DNA from: Phycisphaerales bacterium
GTDB taxonomy: Bacteria > Planctomycetota > Phycisphaerae > Phycisphaerales > UBA1924
Assembly (NCBI GenBank): GCA_003511945.1
Contig: DOJA01000286.1
Span: 1-7,880, forward strand
Reading direction: 5' to 3'
Length of the DNA: 7,880 nucleotides
Part shown: one piece after another, positions 1 to 6,383 of the stretch
Layout of the letters: every line of letters starts with the position of its first letter
Numbering within the stretch: position 1 is the first letter of the stretch
The notes under the pieces: model-generated
Told to the model about the DNA's origin: nothing
Seen by the model: only the letters and a program-made list of their open reading frames with translations
Databases searched by the model: none
Position numbers and translations under genes: made by a program

Positions 1-805
1 GAGGGGGAGGAGGCGGCGGAGGGTTTTCGTCATCGTCATCGGTGACGAAGCTGGTCTGCCCGCCCTCGGTCCCGAGGTTGCCGCGGATCACCTGGCTCTC
101 GCCCGGCTGACGGTCCACCAGCGAGTTCTCGTCCACATCCCGCGCCAGGGGCTCGCCCGTGTCGGTCTCGGTCTGGCGATTGGACTGCGACGCGGGATCG
201 GGGTTCTCCGCGTCGGTCTGGCTGTCGTCCTCGAAGGCGACCTCGGTCCCGTCGGCGTAGGTGACCTGGATGCGTCCGGTGTTGTTCTGGAGCCCGTAGG
301 CCCGGGTCGGCTGGCCCGGCGTCACATCGATCGCGCCGGTGGTGCCCTTCACCGCGAGCGTCGCGTCGGGCGCGCGCACCTGGACATCGTTGGCGAACTC
401 GGTGGACTGCACATCGAAGACGACGCGCCCGACATCGAGCCCGACCGTCGTGCGGTCCACCCCGCCCTCGTTCATCAGCACATCGAGCGACGCGGTGCCC
501 AGCCGGTCGATCGTGATGGTCTGCCCCTTGATGCGAATCTGAGCCGCGCTGCGGAGCCCGGTCTGGATCCACGCGCCCTGCTTCAGTTCCTCGCCGACCC
601 TGGCGACTCTCCATTCGCCCTGCTCGGAATCGCGGACGCGCACCTTGCCGGTGATGGCGCTGATGACCGCGGTGTTGGGCGCCGCGGGCGTTGAAGCCGC
701 CACCGGGGCGCCCTCGGGGGCGGTCCCCTGGGCGTACACACTGGCGCCCGCTCCCGCGCACGCGATGATCGCCGGGATCAGCCACAAGGTCTTGCGGTTG
801 CTCAT
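1..805 (-). CDS. FecR-domain exported protein (3' part outside window)
   Basis: Partial gene: 268 codons are visible and the frame stays open to the window edge. The protein begins MSNRKTLWLIPAIIACAGAG, a basic N-terminus and hydrophobic core, with a probable signal-peptidase I site after residue 25 (SVYA|Q). Residues about 45-165 form a FecR-type beta-strand domain: GKVRVRD near 54, then a stretch containing VGEELKQGAWIQTG, IRIKGQTITIDRLGTASLDV, and a closing part with VQVRAPDATLAVKGTTGAIDV. It lacks the N-terminal anti-sigma helices and membrane segment of classical iron-signalling FecR, so I read it as a free periplasmic or surface FecR protein. The tail is low complexity: Asp/Glu/Gln-rich, then DDDDENPPPPPP at the edge. 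It starts 50 bases after the cyclase stop and is probably the last or a late gene of the same operon. FecR proteins often accompany CHASE2 proteins, so a role in sensing or envelope scaffolding is likely, but the ligand is unknown. Confidence 0.82.
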   Translation of the reverse strand, partial: MSNRKTLWLIPAIIACAGAGASVYAQGTAPEGAPVAASTPAAPNTAVISAITGKVRVRDSEQGEWRVARVGEELKQGAWIQTGLRSAAQIRIKGQTITIDRLGTASLDVLMNEGGVDRTTVGLDVGRVVFDVQSTEFANDVQVRAPDATLAVKGTTGAIDVTPGQPTRAYGLQNNTGRIQVTYADGTEVAFEDDSQTDAENPDPASQSNRQTETDTGEPLARDVDENSLVDRQPGESQVIRGNLGTEGGQTSFVTDDDDENPPPPPPP

Positions 806-808
806 CTG

Positions 809-821
809 CTCTTCTCTCCCC
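809..821 (-). promoter_or_regulatory. Ribosome binding site deciding the FecR-gene start
   Basis: The minus strand reads GGGGAGAGAAGAG three bases before the ATG at 805. A second in-frame ATG lies at 823, only six codons upstream. The purine tract lies between the two ATGs, so it can serve only the downstream one. This is why 805 is chosen over 823. Confidence 0.55.
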
Positions 822-855
822 ATGCGCTGTGACTCGAACGCGCGCCGGCGACGGG

Positions 856-3723
856 CTACTTTTCCGTCAGGACGATGGTGCCCTCAAAGGGCTCGCCCGA
901 CTCCCGGGCCAGGGCCACCGCCCGACGGTAGACCTCCGCCAGGGCCGAATCGCCGAACTCCGACTCCAGAGTATCCATCAGGTCCAGGCACCTGTCGAAC
1001 TCCTGCTCTAGAAACGCGCGAACCCCTTCCTCGGTTCGCCCAATCCAGTCCACAGTCCGATCACCCTTCAGTTTCCGCTCCCCCACCAGCTCATACAGGG
1101 TCTCGAACTGCTTCTTGCCCTTCACAACCACCCGCCCGATCGTCCGCACGCGGAACCGATCACCGATCAGTTCCCGAACACGATTATTGATGAGGATCGT
1201 CGTCCCCAGCTGCTTGTTCGCTGATTCCAGCCGCGCCGAGAGGTTCACCGCGTCGCCGATGACCGTGTAGGCCGACTTTGCGGGTGGGTTCCCGAAGTCC
1301 CCGACATTCACCTCCCCGGTCGCCAGCCCCACGCGGACGACCAGGCGCTCTTTGGACTCGTTGGAGACGAACGCCCCCGACTCGTTCATCTCCGCGAGTA
1401 CTTCCATCATCCGCAGCGTGGCCTCCGCAGCGTGGACGGCGTGCTCCCGGTCCTCGAGCGGCGCGCCCCAGAAGGCCATGATCCCGTCGCCCAGGTACTT
1501 GTCGAGCGTCGCCCGCGTGCTCTGGAGCACATCCGTCATGGCGCCGAGGTAGGTCGAGAGCATCTTCGAGGTGCCCTCGACGCCGAGCCGTTCGGACATT
1601 GTTGTGAACCCCGCGATGTCGCTGAACATGATCGTCAGCTCGCGCTTCTGCGGCGACATGCTGTCCAGCCCGGGGTTGTTCACCAGGATGTCCACCACAT
1701 CGGGCGGCACATAGGACCTGAACCGCGCCTCGGTCCGACGCCTGCCGCGCTGCTCGACGAACAGCCGGTGCAGCATCACCGTCAACCATCCGGCGAACCC
1801 CGCGAGCAGGGGCGTCGAGAGCGCCGTCACCTGCCTCAGCCCGCCCCACAGCAGCACGCCGTCGAACGCCACCCAGAGCCCGAGGAACGCGATCATGAAC
1901 AGCGGGCTGATCGCCACATCGAGCGCCACCGCCGCCGCCACCGCGAGCAGACCGACCGTCATGATGGCCAGCCCGTCGGCCCACCACGGCGCGGGCCTCA
2001 GGATCGGCGCCCCGTCCGCCGCCGCGAGGATGCTGTTCGCCACCGCCGCGTGGACCGCCACGCCCGGCGTGATCGAGTCGATGCTCGATCCGACGAAGTC
2101 CGCCGCCGCCCCGGTGGCGCTCCAGCCCACGAAGCACAGTCTTCCCCGGACCAGAAGGGGCAGTTCCTTCTCGCGCCAATGCTGCACGCGCTCCAGCCCG
2201 TCGATCACCTCCGACGCCTGCTTCGGCACCACCTCCGCCAGCGCGCGGAGCGCACGAATCTGGCCCCGTTCCTCGTCAGTCAGATCCGCCTCCGCCGGGG
2301 CGTCGCTCAGCGCAAACCGCGCCGCCTCGACGACCTCCGCCCACACCGTGCGCTGCGCCTCGAGCGCCCGGAGCCACGCGAGGTCGTCGGGCGAGCCAAC
2401 CTGCAGTTCCGACGCCCGGCTTGCATACGCCTCCGCCGCCGACGGCTCCAGCAGCGCTCCCGCCGCGGCGCCGATGTTCTCGTCGATCAACGCCAGCCCG
2501 CGTTTGATCGCGGGGTACACCGTGTAGAACGGGTCCAGCACCCGCCCCACCGCGACGACCGATTCCGTCGCGCGCCCCTCGACGGTGAACCGCCCCCGCC
2601 AGCCGCTCTTGCCCCCCGTGGCGTGGCGGGGCCAGCAGACCATCATCAGCCCGTCCACCCGGGGCTGGCTGGTCAACTGGCGCAGCCGACCGGAGTGCAT
2701 CGGGAGCCCGACACTCGGTTCAGAATCCCGCAGCAGCCATGTCGTCGCCCGCCCTTGTATCTGCGGCCCGTGTGCCGAGTTCCCCAGTCGCTGCATCGCC
2801 GCCGCCAGCCCGAGCGTCGGCCAAAGGCGTCCCCCCGCCTGATGCCACAGCGGGATGCGGCGGACATCCCCGTCCTCGTCCCCGCCCCCGAACGACACGC
2901 TCGCCACCCGCTCCGACGCCCGCGCCAGCGCCAGGATCGGCGGCGACGGCTCGTTCCCCAGGGGCCACAGCGCCGCCGAGTCCGGCACCGCGAGCGACGC
3001 CCGCTCCGCCAGCTCCAGCAGCGCCAGCGCCGCGTCCCGCTTCAGCGCCAGGTCCCGCACAGCGGCGCCGGTCGAGCCCGACTCCGCCAGCAGCACCCGC
3101 CGCAGCTGCTCGACCGTGAGCGAGCGGTCGGTCGACAGCAGGTCAAACACGCCCTCGAAGGTCGCCCGCGTCCCGATGCCGGCTCGTTCGACGGTGCCCC
3201 GCCCCGCGCTGCTCTCGACGAACGCGAACGACGCCGCCAGCACCGCCCGCCCGCAGCGCGCGACCGCCGCCGCGAAGGCCTCGTCGTGATCAATCTCACG
3301 AACGACTCTCCCTGAGCCCCCGCCCGCGTCCGCGACCACCTCGCGCTCCTGCGGCTCATCGAACAGGATATCGAACGCGACCACGCTGGCCCCCGCCCGG
3401 GTCAGTTCGTCGGTCAGCGTGGCCATCATCGAGCGGCGCCAGGGCCAGCGTCCCAGCGTCTCCGTGGCCGCGTCGTCGATCAGCACGAGCACCACATCGT
3501 CGCGCATGGGGGGCAGCGGGCGCTGGAACGCCCGCATCCGCTGGTCCACCGCCTCGTGCTCCAGCGCCGCCGTCGCCCCGGTGAGGTGCAGCGCCAGCAC
3601 GATGAGCACCGCCCCCGCCCCCAGCATCCGCTGCACCCGCGCCATCGACGACGCGCGGCTGCGCGTGCGCAGCGCTGGAACCTCTCCCGAACTCCCCCGC
3701 GTGCTCACGCTGCGCCTGACCAT
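856..3723 (-). CDS. CHASE2-domain class III (IIIb-type) adenylate cyclase
   Basis: Inner-membrane receptor cyclase of 955 residues, predicted to make cAMP from ATP in response to a periplasmic signal. A 33-residue basic N-terminus precedes TM1 (about 34-53). A very large periplasmic CHASE2 region follows (about 54-581), with hallmark motifs LIDDAATETLGRWPWRR (81-97), FDILFDEP (118-125) and a closing PGVAVHAAVANSIL (553-566). Three membrane helices follow (about 582-600, 604-626, 634-651). The cyclase domain spans about 693-880: FSDIAGFT (Asp702, metal), DKYLGDG (Lys742 adenine-specifying, Asp746 metal) and TVIGDAVNLSARLE (Thr820, Asn827, Arg831). Lys742 argues for ATP over GTP. Thr820 instead of Asp is the class IIIb mark. 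All catalytic positions are present, so it should be active. A helical tail (890-955) ends the protein. The start ATG lies 24 bases after the lipoprotein stop and has no strong Shine-Dalgarno. Translational coupling, or a start at the GTG of codon 6 or the ATG of codon 27, is possible. Confidence 0.93.
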   Translation of the reverse strand: MVRRSVSTRGSSGEVPALRTRSRASSMARVQRMLGAGAVLIVLALHLTGATAALEHEAVDQRMRAFQRPLPPMRDDVVLVLIDDAATETLGRWPWRRSMMATLTDELTRAGASVVAFDILFDEPQEREVVADAGGGSGRVVREIDHDEAFAAAVARCGRAVLAASFAFVESSAGRGTVERAGIGTRATFEGVFDLLSTDRSLTVEQLRRVLLAESGSTGAAVRDLALKRDAALALLELAERASLAVPDSAALWPLGNEPSPPILALARASERVASVSFGGGDEDGDVRRIPLWHQAGGRLWPTLGLAAAMQRLGNSAHGPQIQGRATTWLLRDSEPSVGLPMHSGRLRQLTSQPRVDGLMMVCWPRHATGGKSGWRGRFTVEGRATESVVAVGRVLDPFYTVYPAIKRGLALIDENIGAAAGALLEPSAAEAYASRASELQVGSPDDLAWLRALEAQRTVWAEVVEAARFALSDAPAEADLTDEERGQIRALRALAEVVPKQASEVIDGLERVQHWREKELPLLVRGRLCFVGWSATGAAADFVGSSIDSITPGVAVHAAVANSILAAADGAPILRPAPWWADGLAIMTVGLLAVAAAVALDVAISPLFMIAFLGLWVAFDGVLLWGGLRQVTALSTPLLAGFAGWLTVMLHRLFVEQRGRRRTEARFRSYVPPDVVDILVNNPGLDSMSPQKRELTIMFSDIAGFTTMSERLGVEGTSKMLSTYLGAMTDVLQSTRATLDKYLGDGIMAFWGAPLEDREHAVHAAEATLRMMEVLAEMNESGAFVSNESKERLVVRVGLATGEVNVGDFGNPPAKSAYTVIGDAVNLSARLESANKQLGTTILINNRVRELIGDRFRVRTIGRVVVKGKKQFETLYELVGERKLKGDRTVDWIGRTEEGVRAFLEQEFDRCLDLMDTLESEFGDSALAEVYRRAVALARESGEPFEGTIVLTEK

Positions 3724-3747
3724 GGTTCGACGAGGCCCCGCGCCGCG

Positions 3748-4323
3748 CTACTGCCCCGGTTCCCCCGCGCCCGGGGCCTCCGTCTTCGCCTGCGCCGCCG
3801 ACTGACGCAGCAGAACGAAGTCCTGCGCCCGGCTGATCACGCCCACGAACTCCAGCCCCGCGATGACCTGATTCTCCGTCCCGTCGGGCATGATCCCGAC
3901 ATAGACCAGCTCCTTCGTGGCGTAACGCGGCGCCTTGTCCGTCAGCGCCATCATGACGCCCCCGTCCAGGGCGATGGCGTGGGCGATCGCCTTGGCCAGC
4001 ACCCCCCGGCGCATGGCCATGTTCGCCGGCTCGTTGAACCCGTCGCTCAGCCAGCCGCGCTCCTTCAATGCGGCGACCCGCTGCTCGTACGAGCCCGACC
4101 CGTCGGCCCCGTCGGCGAGCACGAGCACGCCGTGGAGCCCCTCGTCGTTGGTGATGGCCGAGCGCCGCTGGACCTCGCCCCAGTACGCCAGTTCGCCCGC
4201 GTCGTCGAGCGGCTGGTAGTCGGTGACGACCGTCGGGTCCATCAACGAACGCGCGCATCCGCCCGCGAGGAGCACCGCGGCGCCCAGCGCGACGCCCGCG
4301 ATCGTGAACATCGTCCTTCGCAT
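3748..4323 (-). CDS. Lipoprotein with SLH-like segment, function unknown
   Basis: The protein has 191 residues. The N-terminus MRRTMFTIAGVALGAAVLLAGGC is a lipoprotein signal peptide with the acceptor Cys at residue 23, so the mature protein should be lipid-anchored on the periplasmic side. Residues about 80-120 contain RVAALKERGWL, FNEPANMAMRRGVLAKAIAHA and a following hydrophobic stretch. This resembles the core of an S-layer-homology repeat (a helix, then a 'P-x(n)-RG-x-x-A' helix), but it is one diverged copy and I call it only SLH-like. Residues 139-172 look like beta strands (ELVYVGIMPDG, VIAGLEFVGVI), and the tail is Ala/Gly/Glu/Pro-rich. The start at 4323 has a good Shine-Dalgarno (GAGGGG, 7-base spacing) that overlaps the TGA stop of the upstream barrel gene, which indicates translational coupling. 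With only 11 bases between the genes, it probably works with the barrel. I do not recognise a named family. Confidence 0.8.
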   Translation of the reverse strand: MRRTMFTIAGVALGAAVLLAGGCARSLMDPTVVTDYQPLDDAGELAYWGEVQRRSAITNDEGLHGVLVLADGADGSGSYEQRVAALKERGWLSDGFNEPANMAMRRGVLAKAIAHAIALDGGVMMALTDKAPRYATKELVYVGIMPDGTENQVIAGLEFVGVISRAQDFVLLRQSAAQAKTEAPGAGEPGQ

Positions 4324-4334
4324 CGTGCGTCCCC

Positions 4335-5780
4335 TCAGAACGAGAGCGTGAACCCCAGGAACACGAACATCCGCGTGTGGCTCGACCCGCCGATGGCCTC
4401 GCCCGGGAAGAACGCGCCGTACCGGGCGGCGAACGCCAGATCGCTGGTCAGCCGCCAGTTCAGGTACACATCCGACTCGAACCCCAGGAAGCGGTCGGTG
4501 GTGGTGAACTCGTCGATCGGCGCGTCCTCGTCGAGTTTGTTGAACAGGAACAGGTCGAGCCCGATCTGGAAGTCGCCCAGCTCGCGGATCGTGTTGAAGG
4601 GGAACGAGGAGATCCCCGCCCGCATCGACCACAGGTTGCTCAGCGGGGCCGCGAAGGCGAGGCCGGTGTTCGCAAAGCCCAGACTGTTGAACCCCTCGTC
4701 GTCGGTGCCGGTCAGGTTCCCGCCCACGGTGTCGCTGGCGATCAGCCGATCGTCGTCGCCGCTGGCGAGCAGAACCTCGAACTCGAACCGCGTCCGCCCC
4801 GGGTCGCCGAACAGGTAGGTGACCTGCCCCCGGGCCGCCCACGCGCGGATGTCCTCCTCGGTCTGCGCCCCGCGCAGCGGGTCCGACTGGCTGTTGCCGA
4901 ACTCGTAGACGAACTCTCCCAGGTACAGCCACTGCTTCGAGAACGAGCCCGTGGAGCCGACGCCCACATAGGTCGAGTCGTACTCGAACGCCACCGGCAC
5001 GCCCAGGTTCACCCGGGGACCGTTGTTCCCGTTCTGGTCCTCCTGGTGGAGGACATAGGCGTAGAACTCCTTGGAGCCCGGGGTGCGGTACGCCAGGCGC
5101 CCGCCGAAGTACGCGCGGTAGGTCGCGGAGTCGAAGTCCTTGCGGCTGGCGTCGAAGTCCACCACGCTCTTGTCGCCGGGCGTCACGCCCGCGATCCCGT
5201 CGACCGACCAGGAGCCCCATTCGAAGGTTGGGCGGGCCGCGTACACATTCTCCGAGAGCGCGAGCCCCGCGCCCCAGTCGACGAACTGGCGCCCCAGGCG
5301 GATGTTGAAGTTCGTCTCGGTCGTGCGCCCTTCATAGGCGGCGGCATACCGGCGCGAATCGAACTCGTACCAGTACCGGTCGATGAAGGGGTCGACCCAC
5401 CGATCGCCGCGCTCATCGAACGAGTCGCCCTCGCTGAACGCGCGGTACTGGAAGCGGGTGCGCCCGAAGAAGGTGTGCGCCCCGTCCACAACAGCGCGGG
5501 CGTAGAGCGTGACCTCCGGCTGCCACAGGCGCCGCGCGTTGTTGTTCTCGTCGTTGAGGTTGACGAACGCCAGCGACGCGACCCCGCCCGCATCGACATA
5601 GGACCGTTCGCCCAGCGTGAGCGAGGTGTCGATCCGGAGGCGTTCGGAGGGGTCCGCGGTGCGAACCGCCCGCTCGAGCCGGCGCTGCACATCCGCCTGC
5701 CCGAACGCCGCGCCGGCGGCTCCGATCGAGGCCAATCCCGCCGCCGCCTGCACCCGCCACGACGACCTGTGGTTTCGCAC
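4335..5780 (-). CDS. Outer-membrane beta-barrel protein, alginate-export-porin-like
   Basis: The protein has 481 residues from the chosen GTG. The N-terminus RNHRSSWRVQAAAGLASIG is a signal peptide, with cleavage likely near residue 29 (AFGQA|DVQ). The rest is an alternating, aromatic-rich strand pattern: LWQPEVTLYARAVV, FFGRTRFQYRAF, YWYEFDSRRYAAAYEG, YLGEFVYEFGN, FEFEVLLASG. It ends in MFVFLGFTLSF, and the terminal Phe is the BAM signal of outer-membrane barrels. The central IRLGRQFVDWGAGLALSEN recalls the 'GRQ' segment of AlgE-type alginate-export porins (an Alginate_exp-like domain). I infer a channel or porin, and the substrate cannot be read from sequence. No TonB box or plug domain is visible, so it is not a siderophore receptor despite the FecR gene downstream. 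The frame stays open to a TTG at 5801, which has no Shine-Dalgarno. The GTG at 5780 has GAGG five bases upstream and is preferred. It is the first gene of the four-gene unit. Confidence 0.8.
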   Translation of the reverse strand: MRNHRSSWRVQAAAGLASIGAAGAAFGQADVQRRLERAVRTADPSERLRIDTSLTLGERSYVDAGGVASLAFVNLNDENNNARRLWQPEVTLYARAVVDGAHTFFGRTRFQYRAFSEGDSFDERGDRWVDPFIDRYWYEFDSRRYAAAYEGRTTETNFNIRLGRQFVDWGAGLALSENVYAARPTFEWGSWSVDGIAGVTPGDKSVVDFDASRKDFDSATYRAYFGGRLAYRTPGSKEFYAYVLHQEDQNGNNGPRVNLGVPVAFEYDSTYVGVGSTGSFSKQWLYLGEFVYEFGNSQSDPLRGAQTEEDIRAWAARGQVTYLFGDPGRTRFEFEVLLASGDDDRLIASDTVGGNLTGTDDEGFNSLGFANTGLAFAAPLSNLWSMRAGISSFPFNTIRELGDFQIGLDLFLFNKLDEDAPIDEFTTTDRFLGFESDVYLNWRLTSDLAFAARYGAFFPGEAIGGSSHTRMFVFLGFTLSF

Positions 5781-5785
5781 CCGCA

Positions 5786-5789
5786 CCTC
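5786..5789 (-). promoter_or_regulatory. Shine-Dalgarno GAGG supporting the GTG start at 5780
   Basis: The minus strand reads AGCGAGG, then five bases, then GTG. The longer TTG start (5801) is preceded by a pyrimidine-rich stretch without a purine tract. The site overlaps another possible GTG (5786), so the start remains somewhat uncertain. Confidence 0.4.
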
Positions 5790-5891
5790 GCTTTCAATCA
5801 AGCGTGGGGCAGGATACCGAACGAATCCGCGCGACGCGCGGGTTGAACTAACGGAGAAGCACGACCCCTGAACGGAGCGACGCGAACAACC
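5790..5891 (-). other. Intergenic spacer between the two transcription units
   Basis: About 100 bases separate the PEP-CTERM stop from the barrel gene start, much more than any other gap among these genes. It is the natural place for the end of the first unit and the promoter of the second. I see no convincing -35/-10 pair; TATCCT at about 5813-5818 is a lone -10-like match without a partner. The only clear structure is the GC hairpin at 5827-5841. Confidence 0.4.
5827..5841 (-). terminator. GC-rich hairpin, possible attenuator or terminator
   Basis: A perfect inverted repeat, CCGCGCG-N-CGCGCGG, folds to a 6-bp all-GC stem with a 3-base loop in either strand. It sits about 50 bases after the PEP-CTERM stop. 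No T-run follows, so it is not a standard intrinsic terminator. It may be a transcript-stabilising or Rho-assisted element, or chance in GC-rich DNA. Confidence 0.3.
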
Positions 5892-6365
5892 TCACCGGCT
5901 CATGCGCCGGCGCCGGACCCCCGCCGCAAGCCCGCCACCGAGCAGGATGATGATTCCGGACGGCGCGGGAACACCCCGGACTACTCCGGGGACCTCCGAC
6001 ACCGGAGCGGGGCCAATCACTCCATCGACGCCCGGTCCCGTTCCAAAATCTCCGCCGCCCGGCACACCCAGAAGGTCACCGAGATCGCCCCGCAGCCCGT
6101 CCTCGGGTGTCAAAGGCAGTCCGTTCGGTCCCGGCAGAGCCAGGATGATCTTGATGTCGCGGGTATCGAGCAGATCGAAGAGCGGGTTGTTCCAGTCGTA
6201 CTCAGGAATGCCCGGAACGCTGGGTCCACCGCCAAAGCCGATCTCCGGGATGTCGATGTGGGCGCTGGGTCCTTCCGCCGTGGCAACGGCAGCTAGGGAC
6301 AGACCACACACCAGTGCGCTGGCCACCCGGAAGGACTTCCGCGAGCTGGGGATCCCGTCAAACAT
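5892..6365 (-). CDS. Small PEP-CTERM-sorted secreted protein
   Basis: The protein has 157 residues. A basic N-terminus and hydrophobic segment (about 11-30, ending AAVATA|EG) form a signal peptide. The mature middle (31-130) is rich in Gly, Pro, Asp and Ile, without cysteines or enzyme motifs (IPEIGFGGGPSVPGIPEYDW; LGDLLGVPGGGDFGTGPG). The C-terminus VPAPSGIIILLGGGLAAG (132-149) followed by RRRR is a PEP-CTERM tripartite tail: a short Pro motif, a hydrophobic helix and an Arg cluster. It is recognised by the exosortase (EpsH/XrtA-type) system, often in exopolysaccharide-producing bacteria. The mature protein is therefore probably processed and exported to the surface or matrix. The start at 6365 has the Shine-Dalgarno AAGGAG at 6-base spacing. 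It begins 18 bases after the regulator stop, so the two are almost certainly co-transcribed. The function of the mature region is unknown. Confidence 0.85.
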   Translation of the reverse strand: MFDGIPSSRKSFRVASALVCGLSLAAVATAEGPSAHIDIPEIGFGGGPSVPGIPEYDWNNPLFDLLDTRDIKIILALPGPNGLPLTPEDGLRGDLGDLLGVPGGGDFGTGPGVDGVIGPAPVSEVPGVVRGVPAPSGIIILLGGGLAAGVRRRRMSR

Positions 6366-6383
6366 GGCCGCTCCTTCTCCGCG

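Noticed and set aside
1081..1650. Guanylate cyclase identity
   Set aside because: The base-specifying position is Lys742, where guanylate cyclases carry Glu, so ATP is the expected substrate.
1432..3315. Long plus-strand open frame opposite the cyclase gene
   Set aside because: The translation is Arg/Pro/His-rich with no recognisable domain. It is a GC-rich antisense shadow of a gene with clear CHASE2 and cyclase motifs.
4335..5780. TonB-dependent receptor of a FecR/FecA iron system
   Set aside because: No plug domain or TonB box, too short at about 480 residues for such a receptor, no ECF sigma gene nearby, and the FecR protein lacks the anti-sigma region and membrane anchor.
5780..5801. 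TTG at 5801 as the barrel gene start
   Set aside because: No Shine-Dalgarno precedes it, and it adds seven charged residues before an already complete signal peptide. The GTG at 5780 has GAGG at good spacing.
4377..5846. 489-codon plus-strand open frame opposite the barrel gene
   Set aside because: No family motifs and a composition typical of antisense GC-rich frames. The minus-strand frame has a signal peptide, strand pattern and terminal Phe.
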